A stretch of 64,000 nt of DNA, from positions 434,001 through 498,000 of the forward strand of contig CAVYUQ010000003.1 of NCBI GenBank assembly GCA_963771715.1. Reading direction: 5' to 3'. The notes beneath the pieces are model-generated. The model ran no database searches. It was not told the origin of the DNA and saw nothing but the letters and a program-made list of their open reading frames with translations. Each line of letters starts with the position of its first letter. Position 1 is the stretch's first letter. This DNA comes from JACVRW01 sp963771715 (lineage in GTDB: Bacteria > Actinomycetota > Thermoleophilia > Solirubrobacterales > Thermoleophilaceae). The position numbers and the translations under genes were made by a program. Shown here piece after piece: positions 57,437-64,000 of the stretch.

Positions 57437-58135
57437 ATGACCGGCGGCACGCCCGAGTCGGGCACGCTGCCCGACACCCAGGTACGGGCGATGTTCGACA
57501 GGATCGCTCGCGTCTACGACCGCATGAACTCGGTCATGACCGCCGGGATGCATCACCGCTGGCGCGAGCGGGCCGTCGACCTGGCGCAGGTGGGCCCAGG
57601 GTCCCATGCGCTCGACGTGGCCACCGGCACGGGCGACCTCGCGCTCGAGCTGGCGCGGCGCGGGGCGGAGGTCACCGGCATGGACTTCGCGCCCGCGATG
57701 CTCGAGATCGCGCGTGAGAAGGCGCCGGGCCTGACGTTCGAGGAGGGCGACGCCCTCGCGCTGCGCTACCCGGACGGCGCCTTCGACGCGGTCACGGTCG
57801 GCTTCGGCGCCCGCAACTTCGCCGACCTCGACCGCGGCCTGAGCGAGATGGCCCGCGTGGCCAAGCCGGGCGGGCGGGTGGTGGTGCTGGAGATCACCAC
57901 GCCGCAGAAGCCGCCGCTGTCGTGGTTCTTCAGGGCGTGGTTCGACACCGTGGTGCCGGCGCTCGGCCGGCTGGCGGGCGACCCCGACGCCTACACGTAC
58001 CTGCCCAGCAGCGTGCGGCGCTTCCCGGACCCCGAGGAGCTGGCCGCGCGGATGGCCGCCGCCGGACTCGAGGACGTTCGCTGGCTGCTCACGGCGGGCG
58101 GGATCATCGCGATCCACGCCGGGACGCGGCGGTGA
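57437..58135 (+). CDS. menG: Demethylmenaquinone methyltransferase
   Basis: 232-aa UbiE/MenG enzyme completing menaquinone synthesis. VRAMFDRIARVYDRMNSVMT, the SAM motif LDVATGTGDLALELA and AVTVGFGARNFADLDRGLSEM are the family signatures. It lies directly after qcrC and before the prenyl synthase gene, so quinone synthesis is clustered with its user. Confidence 0.95.
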   Translation: MTGGTPESGTLPDTQVRAMFDRIARVYDRMNSVMTAGMHHRWRERAVDLAQVGPGSHALDVATGTGDLALELARRGAEVTGMDFAPAMLEIAREKAPGLTFEEGDALALRYPDGAFDAVTVGFGARNFADLDRGLSEMARVAKPGGRVVVLEITTPQKPPLSWFFRAWFDTVVPALGRLAGDPDAYTYLPSSVRRFPDPEELAARMAAAGLEDVRWLLTAGGIIAIHAGTRR

Positions 58136-59098
58136 ACACCGCGCAGGCACAGCTCGGAGCGGTGCTGTCCGCGGGCGGCGAGGCGCTGGCCCGCCTGCTG
58201 GAGCGGACCGAGAGCCGGCTGGCCCTGGTGGCAGAGAGCCACGGGGCCGAGCTGGGAGCGCACGCGAGGGGGACACTGGCGGCGGGCGGCAAGCGCCTGC
58301 GGCCCGTGCTCGTGTTCCTCTGCGGTCAGGGTGACGATGAACGCCTCGTGGCAGCGGGGGCGGCCGTCGAGCTGCTCCACATGGCCACGCTCGTGCACGA
58401 CGACGTGCTCGATGCGGCCGAGCTGCGTCGCGGGCGCCCGACGGTGTTCGCGGCCGCCGGCCGCCCGGCCGCCACCGCGACCGGCGACCTGCTCTTCTCG
58501 CGCGCGTTCGCGGAGCTCGCCGCCACCGGCAGCGACGACGCGGTGCGTGCGCTCTCGACCGCCTCGTCGGCGCTCGCGCGCGGCGAGCTGATGCAGCGGG
58601 CGGACGCGTGGGACGAGGACGTGACGCCCGAGCGCTACCTCGAGCGCTGCCGCCTGAAGACCGCGAGCCTCTTCGAGGCCTCCTGCCGGCTCGGCGCCCT
58701 GTTCGGGGGCCGCCCCGACTTGGCGGGAGCGCTCGGCAGCTTCGGCGAGCAGGTGGGCCTGGCGTTCCAGATGCTCGACGACGTGCTCGACGTCTCCGGC
58801 CCGCCGGAGCGAACCGGCAAGCCGCGCGGCGCCGACCTCCTCGACGGCACGGTCACGCTGCCGCTGATCCTCGCGCGCCGAGTGGACCCGACCCTCCCCG
58901 GATCCGTGACGACGGTGGAGGAGGCGGCTGCGGCGAGCGACCGCATCAGCGGCGACCGACGCGCTCGAGGAGGCCCGCACGCAGGCGCTCGCCCATGTGG
59001 CCGAGGCGAAAGACAGCCTCGGGCGCCTCGACCTCTCGAAGGAGCGCCTGCACGCGCTCAGCCTGGTGGCCGACGGCGTGGTGGAGCGCTACGCGTAG
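58132..59098 (+). CDS. Polyprenyl diphosphate synthase with a frame break near the 3' end
   Basis: Trans-prenyltransferase likely making the menaquinone side chain. GTG start overlapping menG (GTGA). GGKRLRPVLVFL, the first Asp-rich motif HDDVLDAAELRRGRPT and the second LDDVLDVSGP are in one frame to about 58950. The natural C-terminus SATDALEEARTQALAHVAEA to VADGVVERYA-stop (59096-59098) is in another frame, joined near ACCGCATCAGCGGCGACC. Without a frame change the protein runs on as Arg/Ala-rich nonsense to 59259. It is a sequencing indel or a real mutation; the gene should be essential for respiration. Confidence 0.85.
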
Positions 59099-59153
59099 GA
59101 GCCGCGCTGGCTGCGCTCCGCTCGCCTGCGCGCTGTTCCCCGCCGCGTGCTCG

Positions 59154-59274
59154 ACGGCGGGCATTGAGGGGAGGGGTTCCGTCAGTTCTCCGCGTATATC
59201 GCGGCAAAACGACGGAACATCGGGGACCTATCGCGATTGACCGCGTATATCGCGGCTAACTCCGATAACCCCCT
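59154..59274. repeat. Dispersed intergenic palindromic repeat, copy 2
   Basis: Aligns with 37998-38115. Here both palindromes are perfect: CCGCGTATATCGCGG at 59190-59204 and 59241-59255, 51 bp apart. The intervening box GGGGACCTATC and the tail CTAACTCCGATAACCCCC match copy 1. It lies in the 280-bp gap (59099-59378) between two convergent genes; nothing else coding is seen in the gap. Confidence 0.75.
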
Positions 59275-59312
59275 AACGAGGCCGGTCAGCCGCCTCCTCC
59301 GCCGCAAACCAA

Positions 59313-59339
59313 GTTACGCCGCGAGCGCTGCGGCGTAAC
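59313..59339. terminator. Perfect hairpin between convergent genes
   Basis: GTTACGCCGC pairs over 10 bp with GCGGCGTAAC around a 7-nt loop. There is no T-tract, but the position between the ends of the prenyl synthase and the zinc-ribbon gene suits a shared terminator. Confidence 0.6.
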
Positions 59340-59378
59340 GAGCGGCGCGCAGCCGACGGCGGGATGCCCGGCAGCGGC

Positions 59379-59819
59379 CTAGAAGTCTTCGGGCAGGATC
59401 GCGTCGACCTGGAGGGCGCCGGCGAAGCGCTCGATCTCGTCGGCCATGTTGGCGCGCATCAGGCGCTTGTAGTCGCGGGCCAGAGCGTCGGCGCCGCGGT
59501 CGAGCTCCTCGTCGAAGAGCTCGACGTTGTCCTGCGTGAAGACGCCCTCGCGGAACACGTCGCAGTTCGGGCAGTGGAGCAGCACGCTCCAGTTCTCCGG
59601 CCCGGCCTCCTCCCACTGAACGGGGTAGACCAGCTCGGAGTCGCACTCGACGCAGACGTGCAGGTCCTGGACGGTCTCGGCAACGGGGTGAGCGGGCGCC
59701 TGGCCCTCGGCGCCCTGGCTCTCCTCCGCGAAATAGACGACCTCGATCGTCTTCCCGCTGGGGAGGGTCACGCGCTTCGTGAAGTGGGTCTGTTCCCCGT
59801 GGCTTTCCATCTCTCTCAT
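59379..59819 (-). CDS. Zinc-ribbon-like hypothetical protein
   Basis: 146 aa from the ATG at 59819, chosen for the GGGAG ribosome binding site 7 nt upstream. An N-terminal beta-strand region (KRVTLPSGKTIEVVYF) is followed by two cysteine pairs, CVEC (HVCVECDSELVYPVQW) and CPNC (LHCPNCDVFREG), which probably bind one zinc. A helical acidic C-terminus completes it. I do not know the family function. It precedes no operon partner; dcd lies upstream on the same strand. Confidence 0.82.
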   Translation of the reverse strand: MREMESHGEQTHFTKRVTLPSGKTIEVVYFAEESQGAEGQAPAHPVAETVQDLHVCVECDSELVYPVQWEEAGPENWSVLLHCPNCDVFREGVFTQDNVELFDEELDRGADALARDYKRLMRANMADEIERFAGALQVDAILPEDF

Positions 59820-59866
59820 CCTCTGCTCCCTGTATCGGAAGTGGGGGGATGAACTTGAAAAGAAAT

Positions 59867-60478
59867 TCACGCTGTTTCCGGCTTAACGTTCGACGGGTCC
59901 GCCGGGCCGCCTTCGTAGCGGGATTCCGTGGCCTCCACCTGGCCGTGGTAGTGGCTTCCCAGGTCGGGGTGGCCGTAGGGCCGCTCGGCGGGCCGATCCA
60001 GCGCCATGAACGAAAGCTGGGCGATCGGCTTCCCGGGCCAGAGCACGATCGGCACGCGCGTGAGGTTGGTGATCTCGAGCGTGAGCGTCCCGCGAAAGCC
60101 CGGGTCGACGAAGCCCGCGGTGGCGTGCACGATCAGGCCCAGCCGGCCGAGACTCGACTTGCCTTCGATGCGCGCCACGATGTCGTCCGGCAGCTCGACC
60201 CACTCGACCGTTGTGCCCAGCACGAACTCGCCGGGGTGGATCACGAACGACGCGCTGTCCTCGATCTGCACGTGTTCGGTGACCCCCGTGGGCGGCTCGG
60301 CCAGGTCGATCGCCGGCAGCCGGTGGTTGTGGAAGACCCGGAACGAGGTGCCGAGCTTGAGGTCCACGCTGGCGGGCTGGACCATCGCTGGATCCCACGG
60401 CTCGATCCTGATCCGCTGCTCCTCGACGAGCCGGCGGATCGTGCCGTCTGACAGTACGGAGCTGATCACCGGCGTCAT
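59867..60478 (-). CDS. dcd: dCTP deaminase
   Basis: 203-aa trimeric enzyme converting dCTP to dUTP, or directly to dUMP in bifunctional forms. LSDGTIRRLVEEQRIRIEPW, VQPASVDLKLG, the catalytic segment RIEGKSSLGRLGLIVHATAG and GFVDPGFRGTLTLEITN match the family. The first few residues (MTPVIS) are a small extension. Divergent from tatA with about 60 bp of shared promoter region. Confidence 0.95.
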   Translation of the reverse strand: MTPVISSVLSDGTIRRLVEEQRIRIEPWDPAMVQPASVDLKLGTSFRVFHNHRLPAIDLAEPPTGVTEHVQIEDSASFVIHPGEFVLGTTVEWVELPDDIVARIEGKSSLGRLGLIVHATAGFVDPGFRGTLTLEITNLTRVPIVLWPGKPIAQLSFMALDRPAERPYGHPDLGSHYHGQVEATESRYEGGPADPSNVKPETA

Positions 60479-60541
60479 CCTCGCAACTCAACCTGCCGGA
60501 TGCCCGTTCCCGACCGACCCCAGCTACCATGGGTCGTACCC

Positions 60542-60799
60542 ATGTGGACTCCAGGGCCCCTAGAGATCATCATCATCCTCGTCATCGTGCTGATCGTCTT
60601 CGGCCCGAAGCGGCTGCCTGACCTGGGCCGTTCTCTCGGCCGCGGCATGCGCGAGTTCAAGGACTCGGTCACCGGCAAGGACAAGGACGAGCTGCCCGAG
60701 GGCTCCCAAGAGAAGCCCGAGCCGACGACGGTCACGCCGGCCAGCGAGCGGAAGCCCGAGGCGACAACCGTCACGCCGGCCAGCGAGCAGAAGTCCTAG
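60542..60799 (+). CDS. tatA: Twin-arginine translocase subunit TatA
   Basis: 85 aa from the ATG at 60542. One transmembrane helix (IIIILVIVLIVFG), the FGPKRLPDLGRSLGRGMREFK hinge and amphipathic helix, and an acidic C-terminal tail. The tail holds a tandem repeat of TTVTPASE. Forms the Tat pore with TatC, encoded 20 bp downstream. Confidence 0.94.
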   Translation: MWTPGPLEIIIILVIVLIVFGPKRLPDLGRSLGRGMREFKDSVTGKDKDELPEGSQEKPEPTTVTPASERKPEATTVTPASEQKS

Positions 60800-60819
60800 C
60801 CGCAGGAGCCGCGTAGCAC

Positions 60820-61599
60820 GTGCGGCGGATTCGGCCGATCTCCCACGAGGACCGGCTCTCGGTCGTCGACCATCTCGACGAGCTGCGCAGCCGGCTGATC
60901 CTCAGCGCGCTCGCCTTTGTGGTGGCCTGGGCGCTCACGGGCTGGCAGAACCACCTGGTGCTCGAGATCGTGAATGCGCCGCTGCCGGAAGGCCCGCGGG
61001 GCAACCAGATCGAGCCGATCACCCTGGGTCCGGCCGAGGCGTTCTACACCACGCTCACGAACTCGGCCTACTTTGCGCTGCTGCTGGCGATGCCGGTGAT
61101 CCTCTACCAGCTGTACGCGTTCATCCTGCCCGCCTTCAGCCCGTCTGAGCGGCGGGTAGCGACCCCCCTGCTGCTGATGGTGCCGGTGCTGTTCATCACG
61201 GGGGTTGTGTTCTGCTACTTCGTTGTGCTGACGCCGGCGATCGACTTCCTCCTCAACTTCAACGCCGACGAGTTCAACACGCAGGTTCGCGCGCGCGACT
61301 ACTACTCGTTCGTCACGCTCCTGATGCTGGCGATGGGGCTGGGATTCCAGATCCCGGTTGGAGTGCTGGCTGCCTGCAAACTTGGAGTGACAAGCGCAGA
61401 GAAGCTACGGCGCAGCCGCCGCTACGCGATCGTGGTGATAGTGGTACTGGCATCGCTGCTGCCCACGCTCGATCCAGTCACGCTCATCCTCGAGTCGATC
61501 CCGCTGTACCTGCTCTACGAGCTGAGCATCGTCCTGGCGGCCCGCTTCGGACGCCCGGTGCTCGACGTGAGCGACGAGCCCGCGGCCGAGGGCCTGTAG
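60820..61599 (+). CDS. tatC: Twin-arginine translocase subunit TatC
   Basis: 259 aa, GTG start, six transmembrane helices. SVVDHLDELRSRL at the N-terminus recognises twin-arginine signals, and PAFSPSERR and GLGFQIPVGVLAA are family motifs. Together with tatA it exports folded proteins such as the Rieske subunit encoded at 55.2 kb. No tatB is visible, as is common for two-component Tat systems, although actinobacteria often have one elsewhere. Confidence 0.96.
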   Translation: MRRIRPISHEDRLSVVDHLDELRSRLILSALAFVVAWALTGWQNHLVLEIVNAPLPEGPRGNQIEPITLGPAEAFYTTLTNSAYFALLLAMPVILYQLYAFILPAFSPSERRVATPLLLMVPVLFITGVVFCYFVVLTPAIDFLLNFNADEFNTQVRARDYYSFVTLLMLAMGLGFQIPVGVLAACKLGVTSAEKLRRSRRYAIVVIVVLASLLPTLDPVTLILESIPLYLLYELSIVLAARFGRPVLDVSDEPAAEGL

Positions 61600-61619
61600 C
61601 TAGCTAGCCTTAGCGCGGC

Positions 61620-62282
61620 ATGCTCTTCGACCTGAGAGGGCGCCGCCGGAGGGCGGTGCAGGCCACCTACCTCATGCTCGCCGTGCTGATGGGCGGCGGG
61701 CTTGTGCTGTTCGGAATCGGCGGCGACGTGTCCGGCGGCCTGGTCGACGCCTTCAAGGGCGGGGGTGGCGGCTCGAGCGGCGACAGCGCGCTCGAGGACC
61801 GCATCGACCGCCAGGAGGAGCGGCTCGCCAAGAGCCCGCAGAACACGGCAGTGCTCCAGAACCTGATCCGCGACTACTACTCGCTCGCGACGGGCCAGCG
61901 CGAGAGCGGCACGGTCGGGTTCCCCGACGACGCCAAGGACGAGCTGCGCAAGTCCGGCGCGTACTGGCAGCGCTACGTCAAGGCGGCGGCCGGCGAGCCG
62001 AGCGCCGACGCCGCCCGCTACGCGCTTCAGGTCTACGACGTCGGCGCGCTCAATCGTCCCAAGGAAGCGCAGAGGGCGGCGGCGATCCTCGCCCAGGACT
62101 CGAACGACGTGGCGTCGTACCTGCGGCTGGTGTCCTACGCGGCCCTGGCGGGCGACACGCGGACCGCCGACCTGGCCGCCAAGAAGGCCGTGGACCTCGC
62201 GCCGAAGGCCCAGCGGAAGCAGGTCGAGAAGCAGGCCGAGGCGCTCCAGAAGCCGCCACCGCAACAGCCAGCGGGCGGCTGA
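61620..62282 (+). CDS. Membrane-anchored TPR-like protein
   Basis: 220 aa with one transmembrane helix (residues about 15-36), a Gly/Ser-rich linker and helical repeats (LEDRIDRQEERLAKSPQNTA; AQRAAAILAQDSNDVASYLR; TRTADLAAKKAVDLAPKAQ) that look like degenerate TPRs. The C-terminus is Pro/Gln-rich. Probably an envelope assembly or scaffold factor. Function unknown. Confidence 0.8.
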   Translation: MLFDLRGRRRRAVQATYLMLAVLMGGGLVLFGIGGDVSGGLVDAFKGGGGGSSGDSALEDRIDRQEERLAKSPQNTAVLQNLIRDYYSLATGQRESGTVGFPDDAKDELRKSGAYWQRYVKAAAGEPSADAARYALQVYDVGALNRPKEAQRAAAILAQDSNDVASYLRLVSYAALAGDTRTADLAAKKAVDLAPKAQRKQVEKQAEALQKPPPQQPAGG

Positions 62283-62298
62283 CGTACCCTTCTCACCC

Positions 62299-62658
62299 AT
62301 GAACTTCCACATCGAAGACGAAGCCGTAGACGACACGACCCACGTGATCGAGCTCGGCGGCGAGGTCGACCTCTACACGGCTCCCGAGTTCAAGGAGCGC
62401 ATGGTCGAGCTGATCGAGTCGGGCAAGAAGCAGATCGTGGTCGATCTCTCCAAGGCGACGTTTATCGATTCCACGACGCTCGGCGTGCTCGTCGGCGGCG
62501 TGAAGCGCCTTCGCCCCGCCGGTGGCTCGCTCGCCCTCGTGTGCACCGACGAGAACATCACGAAGATCTTCGAGATCACCGGGCTCGACCGGGTGTTCCC
62601 GATTCACTCCTCGCGCGAAGAGGCGCTGGAAGCAGTCAGCTCGGGCGCCACTGACTAA
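62299..62658 (+). CDS. STAS-domain anti-sigma factor antagonist
   Basis: 119-aa SpoIIAA/RsbV-like protein. The phosphorylatable Ser is in KATFIDSTTLGVLVGG (around residue 58). The VIELGGEVDLYTAPEF start is typical. It would bind an anti-sigma kinase when unphosphorylated. No anti-sigma factor or sigma gene is in this window, so the GAF-SpoIIE phosphatase at 4.6 kb is the only visible candidate partner. Confidence 0.93.
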   Translation: MNFHIEDEAVDDTTHVIELGGEVDLYTAPEFKERMVELIESGKKQIVVDLSKATFIDSTTLGVLVGGVKRLRPAGGSLALVCTDENITKIFEITGLDRVFPIHSSREEALEAVSSGATD

Positions 62659-62670
62659 CATCGTCTGCTC

Positions 62671-62980
<310 letters not shown>

Positions 62981-62988
<8 letters not shown>

Positions 62989-63373
62989 CGATCGCTTCCA
63001 GCGCCTCGCCCATCGTCGAGTAGTTTCGCAGCTCCACGCACTTCCCCTGGCGCAGCTTCCAGACGTTGACGATGCTCTCCTGGACACCGAGTTCGGTGCC
63101 TTTCACCCTGCCGCCCTGCTTGATGGGGACGACGACGTACTCCCCGTGGGCAACGAAGTCCTGCGGGTCGTATCTCACCTCGTCGAATGCGTCCCAGTCG
63201 GTCTGAGCGAAGCGCATGAAGCCCTCGTGGCCCTCGTAGACGGACGCATCCGGATGAACCGCTCGGTCGTATACCCGCATCTCCGGATCGAGATGGGCGA
63301 CGAGCGTCTCTCGGTCGTGGTTGGCGAACGCCTCGTACATGCTGCGCACGACCTCGACGTTCTGGTGCGACAT
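62981..63373 (-). CDS. SnoaL-like / NTF2-fold protein
   Basis: 130 aa from the ATG at 63373 (MSHQNVEVVRSMYEAFANHD). The pattern YEGHEGFMRFAQTDWDAFDE and a final VWKLRQGKCVELRNYS is typical of the SnoaL-like superfamily. An alternative ATG at 63391 adds six residues. It is divergent from the class IV aminotransferase gene. No catalytic role is assignable. Confidence 0.85.
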
Positions 63374-63419
63374 CGTGGACGGAGTATCCATCGATGGAGG
63401 CCTGCCAAGATAGGCAGCC

Positions 63420-64000
63420 ATGGCAGACGAGCTTGCAGCACCCACGACGACCGCTGAGCTGGCCTGCGTCGACGGCAGCCTCATGCCTGCGCAGGAGGCG
63501 ACCATTCCCGCCACCGACGAGGGGCTGCTGCGCGGCGACGGCGCCTTCGAGGTCATCCGGGTCTACGACGGTCGGCCGTTCGCGCTCACGGACCACCTGG
63601 ACCGGCTAGAGCGTTCGGCGGCGAACCTTCGCCTCGACGAGGTGCCGCGAAGCGAGCTGGAGAGTGAGATCCCGGAGCTGCTCGAGGAGCGCGGCGGCTC
63701 CGAGTTCGACGGCTGCCTGCGCGTGGTGCTCACCCGCGGAGGCCACCGGCTGCTGCTCACCGAGCCGCTGCCGGCCACACCCGAACGGGTGCGTCTCGGG
63801 GTGGTGGAGTACGCGCCCACCCGCGTGCTCGACGGCATCAAGTCGCTCTCCTACGGGGCCAACATGCTCTGCGGGCGGATGGCGCGCGAACGCGGCTTCG
63901 ACGAGGCCCTGCTCGTGACCCCGCACGGGCGCGTACTGGAGGCGCCCACCTCGTCGATCTTCTGGGTCGACCCGAGCGGCACCCTCAACACGCCGCCGCT
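63420..64000 (+). CDS. Class IV PLP aminotransferase (PabC/IlvE-like), 3' end outside window
   Basis: About 193 N-terminal residues of a fold-type IV PLP enzyme. LMPAQEATIPATDEGLLRGD, AFEVIRVYDGRPFALTDHLD and EAPTSSIFWVDPSG are the family blocks. The catalytic Lys is expected in VLDGIKSLSY (around residue 141). Could be aminodeoxychorismate lyase, branched-chain or D-amino-acid aminotransferase; the truncated sequence does not decide. Confidence 0.88.
   Translation, partial: MADELAAPTTTAELACVDGSLMPAQEATIPATDEGLLRGDGAFEVIRVYDGRPFALTDHLDRLERSAANLRLDEVPRSELESEIPELLEERGGSEFDGCLRVVLTRGGHRLLLTEPLPATPERVRLGVVEYAPTRVLDGIKSLSYGANMLCGRMARERGFDEALLVTPHGRVLEAPTSSIFWVDPSGTLNTPP

Noticed and set aside
60700..60799. 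Direct repeat at the 3' end of tatA
   Set aside because: It is a coding repeat (TTVTPASE twice) and not a CRISPR or mobile-element repeat.

Overview
This 64 kb window is a replication-origin region of a high-GC actinobacterium. I infer a Thermoleophilia / Solirubrobacterales-like lineage from three things: an actinobacterial fhaA-fhaB-pstP-rodA-pbpA-pknB cluster beside dnaA, the origin gene order dnaA-dnaN-recF-dciA-gyrB-gyrA against rpmH-rnpA-yidD-yidC-jag-rsmG-parA-parB, and a Bacillus/cyanobacterial-style split cytochrome b complex in place of the usual actinobacterial QcrCAB. The taxonomic name is inference. There are no mobile elements, CRISPR arrays or rRNA genes. Genes are packed tightly, many joined by ATGA or GTGA stop/start overlaps, and GTG and TTG starts are common.

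Layout. 0-3.8 kb (minus): a surface-polysaccharide operon (DegT aminotransferase, DUF354 glycosyltransferase-like protein, CapD/FlaA1-type dehydratase cut by the left edge). 3.9-11.2 kb (mostly plus): DedA membrane protein, GAF-SpoIIE phosphatase, PurM, a GH43 lipoprotein gene broken by apparent frameshifts, an SpxH/DsbA-like protein, and a Ser/Thr kinase with an ectodomain. 11.2-21.4 kb (minus): the cell-wall growth and phosphosignalling operon, from a polytopic Ser/Thr kinase through FhaA, FhaB, PstP, RodA/FtsW, PbpA and PASTA kinase PknB to a D-Ala-D-Ala ligase. 21.5-25.1 kb (plus): membrane proteins, PheA, an HNH protein and a coiled-coil protein. These are followed by a compact, hairpin-rich, possibly non-coding transcript that carries a 14-codon ORF with an exceptionally strong Shine-Dalgarno sequence (25.09-25.31 kb).

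25.3-34.6 kb (minus): gyrA, gyrB, dciA, recF, dnaN, dnaA. 34.6-40 kb (plus): rpmH to parB and tRNA-Ile. Transcription diverges at 34.6-34.9 kb, the most likely oriC neighbourhood, and two parS-like palindromes flank it, inside dnaN and rsmG. 40-43 kb: a DUF151 nuclease-like protein, a second D-Ala-D-Ala ligase and a PLP aminotransferase. 43-49 kb: a phosphodiesterase-like enzyme, GtrA and two polytopic glycosyltransferases, then a YmdB phosphodiesterase. 49-55 kb: an ABC-2 exporter, a SnoaL protein, and a tetrapyrrole operon in which a fused siroheme-decarboxylase-like protein (AhbA-AhbB) sits between hemB and hemL. 55-59 kb: respiratory genes (Rieske, b6-type cytochrome b, subunit IV-cytochrome c fusion, menaquinone methyltransferase, polyprenyl synthase). 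59-64 kb: dcd, tatA, tatC, a STAS protein, tRNA-Lys, small zinc-ribbon proteins and a class IV aminotransferase cut by the right edge.

Most noteworthy: the structured transcript between the coiled-coil gene and gyrA; a ~120 bp dispersed intergenic repeat with CCGCGTATATCGCGG palindromes (38.0 and 59.2 kb); the AhbAB fusion in a haem operon; near-consensus parS sites that share the same deviant position; a GyrB with a Gram-negative-style insert; and several single-base frame breaks in otherwise well-conserved genes.
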